Source of the DNA: Psychrobacillus sp. INOP01
GTDB lineage: Bacteria; Bacillota; Bacilli; Bacillales_A; Planococcaceae
Length of the DNA stretch: 64,000 nucleotides
NCBI RefSeq assembly: GCF_018140925.1
Contig: NZ_CP073315.1
Location: forward strand, 3,720,001 to 3,784,000
Direction of reading: 5' to 3'
Of the stretch, positions 18,723 through 27,480 are shown piece by piece (position 1 is the first letter of the stretch; each line of letters begins with the position of its first letter). Under the pieces are notes generated by a model. That model was not told where the DNA came from, did no database searches, and saw only the letters and a list, made by a program, of their open reading frames with translations. A program made the position numbers and the translations under genes.

Positions 18723-19778
18723 ATGGAACAATATCGCATCAATCCGACAAAAGGCATGGAATTTGGATTATATTCATTAGGAGATCACATTGTCAACCCA
18801 ACAACAGGTGAACGTATATCTGCACAACAACGTATTAAAGAGTTAATTGAAATGGCAAAACTTGCTGAGGATGCAGGGATTGAGGTATTCGGTTTAGGAG
18901 AAAGTCATCAAACCTACTTTACAACTCAAGCTCATACCGTAATTTTAGGTGCTATTGCACAAGCAACAAGTAAAATAAAAATTGCAAGCTCCGCAACCGT
19001 GCTGAGTGTATCTGATCCTGTACGTGTATATGAGGACTTCTCCACAATTGATTTAATTTCTAACGGACGAGCAGAAATCGTCGCTGGACGTGGATCTCGC
19101 GTTGGTGCTTATCACTTACTTGGTGTGGATTTACAAGATTATGAGGAAATATTCGAAGAAAAATTAGAACTACTAAAAAAAATAAACGAAGAAGAACGTG
19201 TTACATGGGAAGGCGAGTTCCGTCCTCCACTTTTAAATGCAGAAATCTTACCACAACCAAAAAGTGGTTCACTTCCGATTTGGCGTGCTGTAGGTGGGCC
19301 ACCTGCAAGTGCCATTAAAGCTGGTTATATGGGGATTCCAATGATGTTAACTACCTTAGGAGGACCAGCTGTCAACTTTAAGCCTTCTGTTGATGCGTAT
19401 CGTGAGGCTGCTGAGCGAAATGGCTATGATCCAAGTACACTCCCAATTGGAACAACAAGCTTGTTCTATGTAGCTGATACAACAAAAGAAGCATTACAAG
19501 GCATGTACCCCCATATTAATGGTGGATTCCAAGCGATCCGAGGGGGAGGGTATCCTAAGCAACAATTCGCCCAAGCAACTGATACACGTGATGCATTAAT
19601 GGTTGGTAGTACACAACAAATTGTCGAAAAGCTACTTTACCAAAATGACCTATATGGGATGCAACGCTTTATGGCACAAATCGACTTCGGTGGTGTACCT
19701 TTCGAAAAGATTATGAAAAACATCGAAATCATTGGAAATGAAATAATTCCAGCGATTAAAAAATATACATCCAAATAA
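18723..19778 (+). CDS. Luciferase-like flavin-dependent monooxygenase
   Basis: 351 aa luciferase-like TIM-barrel enzyme. Family stretches include GLGESHQTYF, LISNGRAEIVAGRGSR and LPIWRAVGGPPAS, the last typical of the atypical LLM clade that often sits beside FMN reductases. ATG 18723 follows AGAGGAGAATT. The flavin reductase encoded immediately downstream probably supplies FMNH2, making a two-component monooxygenase with the dioxygenase and the MarR regulator in one operon. Confidence 0.88.
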   Translation: MEQYRINPTKGMEFGLYSLGDHIVNPTTGERISAQQRIKELIEMAKLAEDAGIEVFGLGESHQTYFTTQAHTVILGAIAQATSKIKIASSATVLSVSDPVRVYEDFSTIDLISNGRAEIVAGRGSRVGAYHLLGVDLQDYEEIFEEKLELLKKINEEERVTWEGEFRPPLLNAEILPQPKSGSLPIWRAVGGPPASAIKAGYMGIPMMLTTLGGPAVNFKPSVDAYREAAERNGYDPSTLPIGTTSLFYVADTTKEALQGMYPHINGGFQAIRGGGYPKQQFAQATDTRDALMVGSTQQIVEKLLYQNDLYGMQRFMAQIDFGGVPFEKIMKNIEIIGNEIIPAIKKYTSK

Positions 19779-19793
19779 AAAGGAGAGATTAAC

Positions 19794-20360
19794 ATGAAAA
19801 TAGTAACAATAGCCGGCTCAATTGTCGGGTCTAAAACAAATACAGCAATGACTAAAGTTGTCGAAATACTTGAAAATAAATATCCACAGCATGAAGTTAC
19901 ACTACTAGATTTAGCCGACTATAAATTGGAATTTAGTGATGGACGTAATTATTTTGAATATGAAGGAGATACAAAATACGTGTCAGAAACAATAATGGAA
20001 GCAGATGCCATTATTATTGGTACGCCAACGTTCCAAGCATCCATTCCAGCAACGCTAAAAAATATTTTCGATTTACTTCCAGTCAATGCTTTCCGTGACA
20101 AAGTCGTAAGTAGTGTCGTGACTGCCGGTACATCGAAACACTATTTAATGGTAGAGCAGCAATTAAAGCCAATCTTAGCATATATGAAAGCTCACATTGT
20201 TCCGACATATGTGTTTATCGAAGAAAAAGATTTCTTACGGAAAGAAATTGTGAATGACGATATCCTTTTCCGTCTAGATCGCTTAGTCGAAGATACAGTG
20301 TTAACCGTTGAAGCTTTTGAGATTATTCGAGCGAAAAAAGACGAAGAATACGATTTTTGA
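19794..20360 (+). CDS. NADPH-dependent FMN reductase (flavodoxin-like)
   Basis: 188 aa, flavodoxin fold. The FMN phosphate-binding loop is AGSIVGSKTNT at residues 7-17 and the second flavin loop is IIGTPTFQASIPATLKN, as in SsuE/MsuE-like and NADPH-FMN reductases. AAAGGAGAG precedes ATG 19794, 15 bp after the monooxygenase. Likely partner reductase for the upstream monooxygenase. Last gene of the operon. Confidence 0.9.
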   Translation: MKIVTIAGSIVGSKTNTAMTKVVEILENKYPQHEVTLLDLADYKLEFSDGRNYFEYEGDTKYVSETIMEADAIIIGTPTFQASIPATLKNIFDLLPVNAFRDKVVSSVVTAGTSKHYLMVEQQLKPILAYMKAHIVPTYVFIEEKDFLRKEIVNDDILFRLDRLVEDTVLTVEAFEIIRAKKDEEYDF

Positions 20361-20697
20361 TTTTTTAAATACAAGTAAAATAAATTGGGAGAAATAGGAT
20401 TACCGAATTTAATGATATTGTAAAATAATAACTAACAGTAAATATTTTTTCTTGATTAGTCTCCAAAACTGCAAAGAAGACGACATTATTTAACTTTTTT
20501 ACTTGCCATCTATACTAATTACTAATATGCGAAGAGGGGGAGATTTTAAAGTTACAGGGGAGCACATTTATTATCGAATGAGGATAGTTATATTGCAGGC
20601 ATTTTACACGATGCAATCCAAGTAGGACAATAATTCAAAAAAAATTCTGTGGATAAATGCTAGATTAAGAATTGTATATTAGGAAGTTTTAATAAAA

Positions 20698-20739
20698 AAA
20701 AGCCTTCAAACCTTGAAATATCAAGGTTTGAAGGCTTTT
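20698..20739. terminator. Bidirectional intrinsic terminator
   Basis: AAAGCCTTCAAACCTTGA and its exact complement form an 18-bp stem with loop AATA and T/A runs on both sides. Confidence 0.85.
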
Positions 20740-20740
20740 G

Positions 20741-20790
20741 GGAAGGAGGGTCTCAACAAGTCTCGAACTTGCGACCCCAACCTTGTCGAA
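20741..20790 (-). other. tRNA T-arm-like segment (possible old attachment-site remnant)
   Basis: On the minus strand GCAAG-TTCGAGA-CTTGT makes a 5-bp stem with a canonical seven-base T-loop, inside an outer GGGTC/GACCC pairing. There is no acceptor or anticodon part, so it is not a tRNA gene. Such 3' tRNA pieces can be left by site-specific integration, but this is a guess. Confidence 0.3.
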
Positions 20791-20849
20791 TTTGTAACCC
20801 TTAAATAACCAGGTAAAACTGAATTCGATTTAGTTAAATATGTCTGATT

Positions 20850-20881
20850 AAATGAGGTTTACACGAGTGTAAACCTCATTT
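20850..20881. terminator. Perfect 15-bp hairpin
   Basis: AAATGAGGTTTACAC and GTGTAAACCTCATTT are separated by two bases. It may end transcription from the siderophore operon (minus strand), although the T-run is weak. Confidence 0.5.
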
Positions 20882-21049
20882 AAGTAAGATAAGATTGACA
20901 CAGAAAATTAATTATGCGGACAAAAGAGTAGACAGGTGGTCTGTATCACTTTTTTATCAAACAGTATGTAACAGTTATCTTGTGCATCTATATTACTTTT
21001 AAAAGTTGTAATAATTAGTAGCGTAGTTACAAAATAAAGCAACTAAATA

Positions 21050-21862
21050 TTAAACTCCAACTTCCTTAAGAATGCATCTTCCTTTACCGAATGGGATACA
21101 TAAAGGCGTACCAAATAGAGGGTCTTTTGTAATCTGACAATCCATACCAAACACACTTTTCACTAATGGACAGCTAATAATATGCTCTGGTTTACCCTGT
21201 GCATAGATTTCCCGATCCTTAATCGCTACTATATTATCCGCATATCTGCACGCCAAATTTAAATCGTGTAGCACCATTACAATCGTTCGTTTCTCTGTTT
21301 CATTTAGTTCATACAGTAAATCGAGAATCTCAATTTGATGTGTCATATCAAGATAAGTAGTTGGCTCATCCAGTAAGATAATATCTGTATCTTGAGCTAG
21401 AGTCATGGCAATCCATGCTCTTTGACGTTGCCCTCCAGATAAAGAGTCCACTGGTCGATCCTTTAGGTCTTCAATAGCTGTTGCTTTTAAGGCCTTCGTC
21501 ACTTTTTCTTCATCTTCCTCTGTCCATTGCTTTAACCATGTTTGGTAAGGGTATCTTCCTTGCTTCACTAATTGAAGTACAGTTAATCCTTCAGGAGCAA
21601 CAGGAGATTGGGGAAGGATAGACATTTGCTTTGCAACATCCTTGCTAGACATTTTAGATATCGCGCTTCCATCTAGCAATACTGCTCCACTTTTAGGCTT
21701 TAATAATCGAGCGATTGAGCGAAGTAGTGTTGATTTCCCACAGCCGTTCCCACCAATGAAAACAGTAATTTCCCCTTTTGGTATTTGAAGATTTAAATCA
21801 TCTATGATAATACTCTCCCCATATGATAGGGTTAAATTTTGTGTCTCAATCACTTGCTTCAT
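21050..21862 (-). CDS. Iron-siderophore ABC importer, ATP-binding protein (FecE/FhuC/YusV type)
   Basis: 270 aa. Walker A GGNGCGKST at residues 37-45, signature LSGGQRQRAWIAM, Walker B ILLDEPT and the H-loop in VMVLHDLNLA are all intact. It energises uptake through the two FecCD-type permeases encoded just upstream on the same strand. The C-terminus (FGKGRCILKE) is like that of the Bacillus YusV family, which can serve several siderophore systems. Third gene of a Fur-controlled operon. Confidence 0.93.
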   Translation of the reverse strand: MKQVIETQNLTLSYGESIIIDDLNLQIPKGEITVFIGGNGCGKSTLLRSIARLLKPKSGAVLLDGSAISKMSSKDVAKQMSILPQSPVAPEGLTVLQLVKQGRYPYQTWLKQWTEEDEEKVTKALKATAIEDLKDRPVDSLSGGQRQRAWIAMTLAQDTDIILLDEPTTYLDMTHQIEILDLLYELNETEKRTIVMVLHDLNLACRYADNIVAIKDREIYAQGKPEHIISCPLVKSVFGMDCQITKDPLFGTPLCIPFGKGRCILKEVGV

Positions 21863-21889
21863 TTCAATACACTCCTTATCATGGTCATA

Positions 21890-22945
21890 TTATGCATTTC
21901 TAGTTTTAAACAGTAGATAAATAAAATAAGGTGCTCCTATTCCGGCAGTAAATACACCTGCAGGAATTTCCAATGGTGAAAACATCGTTCTCCCGATTAA
22001 ATCAGCCAGCATAACCAATATACCCCCGATTAGTGCTGAAACAGGTAAAAGTGCTCCAAATGAAGAGCCTACTAACCTTCTTGCCATATGAGGAGCCATT
22101 AACCCGACAAACCCGATACCACCAGCAAATGCTACAGCCCCTCCTACAAGGGCAGTACTTATTAATAATAAGAAGAATCGTTGTCGCTGAATACGACCTC
22201 CCACTCCTGTAGCTATGTCATCTCCAAGCTCTAAAATATTAATATTCTTCGCCATAAAGAAAGCAATACCAACAAAAACAACGGTCCACGGCACTAATAT
22301 AGCTACATTGCTCCAACTAGATCCATATACAGAACCGGTGATCCATATATTCGCCTGACTCGCTCTATAAATAGGTCCCATAATCATCATCAGTGTAGTT
22401 AATGCTTGCATGAGCGCTGAAACTCCTATTCCGATAAGTACTATTCTAATAGGAGATACACCGTTTTTCCATGCTAGCATGTAGACCAATAGTGCAATTA
22501 CTGCAGCACCAACAAATGCCGCTAGTGGTAACCATTTAATACTTACTGTCAGAGAGTAATTTGCATCACTGAAAAAGGTTAGAAAACTAACAACAGCTAC
22601 GGATGCTCCCCCTGTTATTCCTAAAATGTCGGGTGAAGCCAAAGGATTTCGAATCATCCCTTGAAGGATTCCACCTGCTACCGCTAAAGCTATCCCCACC
22701 ATTAATGCAACAATAATTCTAGGCAAGCGAAAGGATTGGACTACAAGCTGTTCCATTTCGCTTCCGCCGCCAAACAGAACGTTTAAGACGGTTAGTGGGC
22801 TCAATTTCATATCACCCAAACCTGTGCTGACGATAAAAACAACACATGTTACAACTAGGAAGCTTATTAATATGAATAGGGCTTTTTTATCTAACAAAAA
22901 GGATACTTTTCCTTCTAACTTTCTAAAGCTTTTATACTGATTCAT
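21890..22945 (-). CDS. Iron-siderophore ABC importer permease 2 (FecCD/BtuC family)
   Basis: 351 aa with about ten membrane segments. FecCD hallmarks are visible: LPRIIVALMVG, GGILQGMIRNPLASPDILG and GFVGLMAPHMARRLVG, the last being the coupling region for the ATPase. Its start overlaps the end of the preceding permease by 4 bp (minus strand), so the pair is translationally coupled and forms the heterodimeric channel. Confidence 0.93.
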   Translation of the reverse strand: MNQYKSFRKLEGKVSFLLDKKALFILISFLVVTCVVFIVSTGLGDMKLSPLTVLNVLFGGGSEMEQLVVQSFRLPRIIVALMVGIALAVAGGILQGMIRNPLASPDILGITGGASVAVVSFLTFFSDANYSLTVSIKWLPLAAFVGAAVIALLVYMLAWKNGVSPIRIVLIGIGVSALMQALTTLMMIMGPIYRASQANIWITGSVYGSSWSNVAILVPWTVVFVGIAFFMAKNINILELGDDIATGVGGRIQRQRFFLLLISTALVGGAVAFAGGIGFVGLMAPHMARRLVGSSFGALLPVSALIGGILVMLADLIGRTMFSPLEIPAGVFTAGIGAPYFIYLLFKTRNA

Positions 22946-23970
22946 CGTGCGTTAAACCCCTTTCTCGCAATGTAGATGAAGAATGGAGTCCCTATGATAG
23001 CAGTCATTACACCTACAGGAATTTCTTGTGGCATAATTATATATCGAGCTAATATGTCTGCTACAAGTAACAAAACTCCTCCTAGAGCACCTGAAAAAGG
23101 TATAAGCCAACGATGATCAATACCAATGATATATCTAGTAACATGTGGAATCACTATTCCGATAAAGCCAATTGGTCCTGCTATAGCTACGGATCCTCCA
23201 GCTAATAGTATAACGATAATAGCAACTATAATTTTTAAAGAACCAGTATTTACACCAAGACCTTTAGCGACATCTTCTCCCATAGATAAAACATTCATTT
23301 TAGAAGCTATAATAATAGATCCTACCCAACCTACTAGTAAATATGGTAAAACATTTGTTAAGATTTCCATCTTTCTACCTTCAACTGATCCAGCGAGCCA
23401 AAACAGCACCTGCTCAAAAGCAGCTTCATTAATGACAAGAAAACCTTGCGTAAAAGAAGCAAACATAGCTGACATCGCGGCTCCAGCTAAAGTCAATTTC
23501 ATAGGTGTAAGTCCATCTCTTCCTGCTGAACCAATAATATAAACAGCAATTGCTGCTACAGCTGCTCCTAAAAAGGATATCCAAGCGAATGCTTGAAGAT
23601 TACTTACTGAGAATAGAGTAACTGCTACAACAACTGCAAATCCTGCTCCAGCATTCACGCCAAAAATTCCAGGGGATGCAAGTGGATTTTTCGTAAGAGT
23701 TTGCATCAAGACGCCTGAAATAGCTAAGCTGCTTCCTACAGCAACTGCTATTAAAGCGCGAGGTAATCTAACGGTTGCAATTACTATATGTTCATTGGAG
23801 CCGTTATTATTTTGAAAAGCATCTAGTACCATCTTCCAAGATGTTTGTGTATATCCGTAAACTATACTTGCGCACATCAATAAGACTAATATAAGAACAA
23901 TAATGATTAGCCCAAGTAGTTTTTGTCCATTTGTTTTTAATAACATAATATTAACCTTCCTAGAATCCAT
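22942..23970 (-). CDS. Iron-siderophore ABC importer permease 1 (FecCD/BtuC family)
   Basis: 342 aa, about ten membrane segments, with LPRALIAVAVG, LMQTLTKNPLASPGIFG and GFIGIVIPHVTRYIIG at the positions expected for FecCD permeases. First gene of the minus-strand operon, directly behind a Fur box and a good -35 element. Forms the channel with the following permease. Confidence 0.93.
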   Translation of the reverse strand: MDSRKVNIMLLKTNGQKLLGLIIIVLILVLLMCASIVYGYTQTSWKMVLDAFQNNNGSNEHIVIATVRLPRALIAVAVGSSLAISGVLMQTLTKNPLASPGIFGVNAGAGFAVVVAVTLFSVSNLQAFAWISFLGAAVAAIAVYIIGSAGRDGLTPMKLTLAGAAMSAMFASFTQGFLVINEAAFEQVLFWLAGSVEGRKMEILTNVLPYLLVGWVGSIIIASKMNVLSMGEDVAKGLGVNTGSLKIIVAIIVILLAGGSVAIAGPIGFIGIVIPHVTRYIIGIDHRWLIPFSGALGGVLLLVADILARYIIMPQEIPVGVMTAIIGTPFFIYIARKGFNAR

Positions 23971-23991
23971 AAATTAATCTATTTATCACCT

Positions 23992-24041
23992 AGTCTATTG
24001 CAAGTTATAAGGAGTGTCAATGAGCTTGATAATCATTTTCA
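23992..24041 (-). promoter_or_regulatory. Promoter and Fur box for the permease-ATPase operon
   Basis: On the minus strand TTGACA (24020-24015) is followed after 17 bp by TAGACT (23997-23992). A Fur-box-like TGATAATCATTTTCA at 24027-24041 lies just upstream of the -35. Iron repression by Fur is the natural reading. Confidence 0.75.
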
Positions 24042-24049
24042 AATAAATG

Positions 24050-24104
24050 TTGACATAGGATAATTTCGGAACTATTATAAAGCTTGTATTGAAAATGATT
24101 ATCA
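24050..24104 (+). promoter_or_regulatory. Promoter and Fur box for the siderophore-binding protein
   Basis: TTGACA at 24050-24055 and TATTAT at 24073-24078 with 17-bp spacing make a strong sigma-A promoter. TGAAAATGATTATCA at 24090-24104 matches the Fur consensus closely and would overlap the transcribed start, blocking transcription when iron is plentiful. Confidence 0.85.
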
Positions 24105-24133
24105 ATAAGATTTATATTTGGGAGGAAAGCTAA

Positions 24134-25120
24134 GTGATTAATATGAAACGTTTTTTCGTTATGATTTCAATATTTTCTTTATTGCTATTAGCAGCGTGCG
24201 GACAAACAAAAGAAGACACTGCTACAACAGGAAATGAAGACAAAGAAGATAATAGCTACACAGTTGAACATGCTATGGGTACTACTACGATTGAAAAAGC
24301 ACCCGAAAAGGTTGTAATTCTTACTAACGAAGGTACAGAAGCATTACTTGCATTAGGAGTAACTCCTGTTGGTGCTGTTCAATCTTGGCTAGGTGATCCT
24401 TGGTACGACCACATTAAAGAAGACATGACAGACGTTGAAGTTGTGGGTGTAGAGCATGAAGTGAATTTAGAAAAAATTGCAGCCTTAAAACCCGATTTAA
24501 TTATCGGAAACAAAATACGTCAAGAAGCTGTTTACGACCAGTTAAGTGCAATTGCCCCAACAGTATTTTCTGATACACTACGAGGCGATTGGAAAGAAAA
24601 CTTTACGTTATATGCTAAAGCATTGAATCTTGAGGAAGAAGGAAAAGAAGTATTAAGTCAATTTGATGCTCATCTAGATGAAGTTAAACAAAATCTAGGA
24701 GATAAAGTGAACCAAGAAATTTCTGTTGTACGCTTTATGGCTGGTTCATCTAGAATTTATTATACTGATTCATTCTCAGGAGTTATTTTTGATCAATTAG
24801 GATTTAAACGTGCTTCACAGCAAACGGAACTTTTTACTGCTGATAACAAACTTGGTAACTTAGCGATTGAGGTTGGTAAAGAAGTTATTCCGAAAATGGA
24901 CGCTGATGTACTATTCTATTTCACATATGCACCACAAGGCGATCAAGCTGCCTTAGATACTGCTACTGAATGGACGAACGACCCACTTTGGAAAAATTTA
25001 AATGCTGTTAAAAGTGGAAATGTTCATGAAGTAAGTGATGCTGTCTGGAATACAGCGGGTGGCGTTTTAGCAGCAAATATTATGTTAGATGAAATTGAAG
25101 ATATCTTTAATAACAAATAA
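24134..25120 (+). CDS. Siderophore-binding lipoprotein (FeuA/YfiY-like)
   Basis: 328 aa extracellular binding protein for the divergent ABC importer. Lipobox LLAAC gives a lipidated cysteine near residue 23. The mature protein has the class III (helical backbone) binding-protein layout, with MGTTTIEKAPEKVVILTNEGTEALLALG features (read as IEKAPEKVVILTNE and EALLALGVTPVG) and LKPDLIIG. GTG 24134 is chosen because GGAGG at 24121-24125 is 8 bases away; ATG 24143 is too distant. Ligand (catecholate, hydroxamate or other) cannot be told from sequence. Confidence 0.92.
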   Translation: MINMKRFFVMISIFSLLLLAACGQTKEDTATTGNEDKEDNSYTVEHAMGTTTIEKAPEKVVILTNEGTEALLALGVTPVGAVQSWLGDPWYDHIKEDMTDVEVVGVEHEVNLEKIAALKPDLIIGNKIRQEAVYDQLSAIAPTVFSDTLRGDWKENFTLYAKALNLEEEGKEVLSQFDAHLDEVKQNLGDKVNQEISVVRFMAGSSRIYYTDSFSGVIFDQLGFKRASQQTELFTADNKLGNLAIEVGKEVIPKMDADVLFYFTYAPQGDQAALDTATEWTNDPLWKNLNAVKSGNVHEVSDAVWNTAGGVLAANIMLDEIEDIFNNK

Positions 25121-25240
25121 TATATATTAAGACGAATTCTAAAATTTAAAAACTAGACATCTTTTGTTATGTTGAAAGTCATGATAGTAATTATGAAACT
25201 TGTTAATAAAAGAGGTTTATAAAAGGTTACACATTATAAT

Positions 25241-25283
25241 AAAGGACAAATAGAACAGCTTGAGTTGTTCTGTTTGTCCTTTT
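25241..25283 (+). terminator. Terminator after the siderophore-binding protein
   Basis: AAAGGACAAATAGAACA pairs with TGTTCTGTTTGTCCTTT (one G-T type mismatch), with flanking T-rich tail. Confidence 0.75.
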
Positions 25284-25366
25284 GGATTAATAATTGATCA
25301 AATTAAGTGTTTCTTACAAATAAAATAGCACGTTTTGAAAAAGTAATTTCTATTATCATAACAAAG

Positions 25367-25409
25367 AACCGAAATCTCTTCTATTATAGTAGAGATTTCG
25401 GTTTTTTTT
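25367..25409 (+). terminator. Second strong intrinsic terminator
   Basis: AACCGAAATCTCT pairs exactly with AGAGATTTCGGTT, followed by eight T. Confidence 0.85.
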
Positions 25410-25658
25410 GTTAAACAAAGGAGCAGACTTCTTAACATCTTGAAGAAGCGAACTTGAATCCGTTAATGTATCTTAACTTTCCGGCGATTAAACGGTAAAT
25501 AGCGGAGTATTCAAAGAAGGACCTAAAAAAGCACTTTCCAGGGACTGCAAAATGGGAGTCGAATTCCAAAAAGAATGAAGCTTGAAGGCTAAAGTGTCTA
25601 GAAAAACTCAAGAACGGGTAAAGAATACATAGTTGAAGCAAACAGGAGGTAATTTTTA

Positions 25659-26096
25659 ATGAAGAATCATGTTATTGGCGTATACGAAAATGAAAAACAA
25701 GCGACTGAAGTTGTTGAAAATTTAAAAGAGAAAGGCTATACAACTGAGGAAATTTCAGTTATTGCTAAAAATACAAAAGAACTATCTGAAATCACACAGG
25801 AAATAAAACCTTCCACTAAGGATGGAGCCATTGCAGGAGCTGTAACTGGAGGAGCAATTGGCATAGCGGGCGTGATAGCAGGGTTATCCACTGTATTGAT
25901 TCCTGGATTTGGCGCTGTGTTGGCGGCAGGTCCTATTATTACAACAATTGGCGGAGCAGTCGTAGGGGCTAGCTCTGGTGCTGGCGGTTTAAAGCATGCT
26001 CTAATGGAAATTGGAGTCCCGGATGATGAAGCTGAACGCTATTCTAGTGACGCTCAGGAAGGTAATATTCTGGTATTTCTTCATCCCAAAGAGTGA
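25659..26096 (+). CDS. General stress protein 17M-like (YflT family)
   Basis: 145 aa. N-terminal YflT/heat-induced stress domain (HVIGVYENEKQATEVVENLK, here split as VIGVYENEKQATEV), a central glycine-rich hydrophobic stretch (GAIAGAVTGGAIGIAG) that could insert in or touch the membrane, and a C-terminal part GIPDDEAERY-like (GVPDDEAERYSSD). AGGAGGT precedes the ATG. Family members in Bacillus are sigma-B controlled; I do not see a clear sigma-B promoter here. Function unknown. Confidence 0.85.
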   Translation: MKNHVIGVYENEKQATEVVENLKEKGYTTEEISVIAKNTKELSEITQEIKPSTKDGAIAGAVTGGAIGIAGVIAGLSTVLIPGFGAVLAAGPIITTIGGAVVGASSGAGGLKHALMEIGVPDDEAERYSSDAQEGNILVFLHPKE

Positions 26097-26113
26097 GGGT
26101 GGAGTGAAAGGTC

Positions 26114-26269
26114 CTAAGTTTGCATAAATAATATGCAGTGATTTCTTTCCTCTGGAATTAACTCATGATGGGCTACAATGTATAGCGCGTGAGATTCTAG
26201 TTCTTCGATTCCTGCCAAGGGAGTACGATAGATATGAGTTCCTATGTTTGTAGAATTTTGTACAAGCAT
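26114..26269 (-). CDS. Possible 51-aa protein, unknown
   Basis: From ATG 26269 the product (starts MLVQNSTNIG, ends CILFMQT) has a protein-like composition including EELESHALYIVAHHEL. There is no clear ribosome site and its 5' part coincides with a hairpin, so it may be spurious. Confidence 0.3.
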   Translation of the reverse strand: MLVQNSTNIGTHIYRTPLAGIEELESHALYIVAHHELIPEERNHCILFMQT

Positions 26270-26283
26270 AGGAACTTTTTTTT
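26238..26283 (+). terminator. Terminator hairpin downstream of the stress protein
   Basis: GTTCCTATG at 26238-26246 pairs with CATAGGAAC at 26267-26275, followed by eight T. Confidence 0.7.
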
Positions 26284-26478
26284 GTTTGCTTTTCAATTGC
26301 TGATACAACTTAACGAAAAACATTCAGAAGAAAATCAGTTAGCACAAATGTATTGGAAAAGTTGATTCAAAAGGAGATGCAACAGTGATAAGGGTTATGT
26401 GCTGCAATACTCAAAACCAATAATTTGATTAACGCACCGTTGATACAAACTGTGCAGTGATGTGTTTTCACTTTAAAA

Positions 26479-26514
26479 ATAGTCCCTTCTTAATTATCTA
26501 TTAAGAAGAGACTA
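26479..26514 (-). terminator. Hairpin after the acetyltransferase gene
   Basis: ATAGTCCCTTCTTAAT and ATTAAGAAGAGACTAT form a 16-bp stem with one mismatch. It is 55 bp beyond the stop of the minus-strand acetyltransferase. Confidence 0.55.
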
Positions 26515-26568
26515 TGGCTTATTAAATTTATTAATATTTATTCAAGGTGATGATCTAAGATTAATCCG

Positions 26569-27225
26569 TTATGGTTTAATTTCCCTTAGATAAAAGTCGT
26601 ATAATTGGTTAATAGATGAACTGGATAAGATATGACTAGCCCGTTCAATTTTCTCACGTTCCCAATCGAACCAACGCATTTCCTTCAACTTTTCGATTTC
26701 TTTGTCTGTAAATCGTTTCTTTATCTCTTTAGCAGGGTTGCCTCCTACTATCGTATATGGCGGGACATCTTTTGCAACAACCGATCCTGCCGCAACAATA
26801 GCACCTTCACCTATTGTAACACCGGGCATAATCATTGCATTCATGCCAATCCAGGCATCATTTTCGATGATTGTATCCCCTTTTTGTTCATATGAAGTTT
26901 CAATTTGCTCTACAAACGGATAGACGGTAATCCATTCAGTATGATGATTGTGATTTCCACCCATTAAAATAATTACACCACTTGCAATGCATACGTAATT
27001 TCCTATAATCAACTTATCTAAATGCCAACCAAGGTCTTCGATGGGGTTAAACAACTTTCTAGATTTTTCATCTCCCCATAAGTATCTAACGCAGCCATCT
27101 TCAAAATCATGATTATCGTAATAACCAGAGTAGTAGGAGTATTCCCCTACTTCAATCATTGGGTTGGTGACAATATCTTTTAAATACTTAATTTCAGACC
27201 AGTGGTTAAATCGATGTTGTTTCAT
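26569..27225 (-). CDS. CatB/Vat-like xenobiotic O-acetyltransferase (left-handed beta-helix)
   Basis: 218 aa hexapeptide-repeat acetyltransferase. The active-site loop GGNHNHHTEW contains the catalytic histidine region of CatB chloramphenicol and Vat streptogramin acetyltransferases; KLIIGNYVCIASGVIILMG leads into it, and IENDAWIGMNAMIMPGVTIGEGAIV is the beta-helix. C-terminal helix WFDWEREKIE is typical. It could inactivate an antibiotic, but environmental members often have no known substrate. Single gene on the minus strand. Confidence 0.85.
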   Translation of the reverse strand: MKQHRFNHWSEIKYLKDIVTNPMIEVGEYSYYSGYYDNHDFEDGCVRYLWGDEKSRKLFNPIEDLGWHLDKLIIGNYVCIASGVIILMGGNHNHHTEWITVYPFVEQIETSYEQKGDTIIENDAWIGMNAMIMPGVTIGEGAIVAAGSVVAKDVPPYTIVGGNPAKEIKKRFTDKEIEKLKEMRWFDWEREKIERASHILSSSSINQLYDFYLREIKP

Positions 27226-27445
27226 TTTTTTCCCTCGCTTCTAAGTAGTATAAATCATTTTTTACTTAGAAGCTTAATGCCGTAGCAACATTCTTAAACC
27301 GTTTCAAACGACGAACCATCGTCCTCATCCTTTTCCTATTTGATAGGTGGATTGTAACAAATGATTCAGCTGTTCGTCAAACCTTACTGAACCGTTCGAC
27401 CATAAAGCGTCGTAGTAGACACAACTGTAAGATATAAAAAGTAAG

Positions 27446-27470
27446 GGTGTATCACCTAGGTGATAACACC
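27446..27470. terminator. Hairpin downstream of the DinB gene
   Basis: GGTGTATCACC-TA-GGTGATAACACC, a near-perfect stem 10 bp beyond the stop of the minus-strand DinB gene; no T-run. Confidence 0.45.
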
Positions 27471-27480
27471 TGTGAGTAAA

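Larger units (their letters stand above)
20361..21049. other. 689-bp intergenic region with two hairpins and a T-arm-like segment
   Basis: Besides the two hairpins and the tRNA-like piece listed separately, no gene is visible. It lies between the converging FMN-reductase operon and siderophore operon. Confidence 0.5.
25121..25658. other. 538-bp intergenic region
   Basis: Contains two strong terminators (listed). The remaining ~250 bases before the stress-protein gene have no gene that I can support. Confidence 0.5.

Noticed and set aside
20741-20790. Functional tRNA gene
   Set aside because: Only a T-arm-like hairpin is present; no acceptor, D or anticodon arms.
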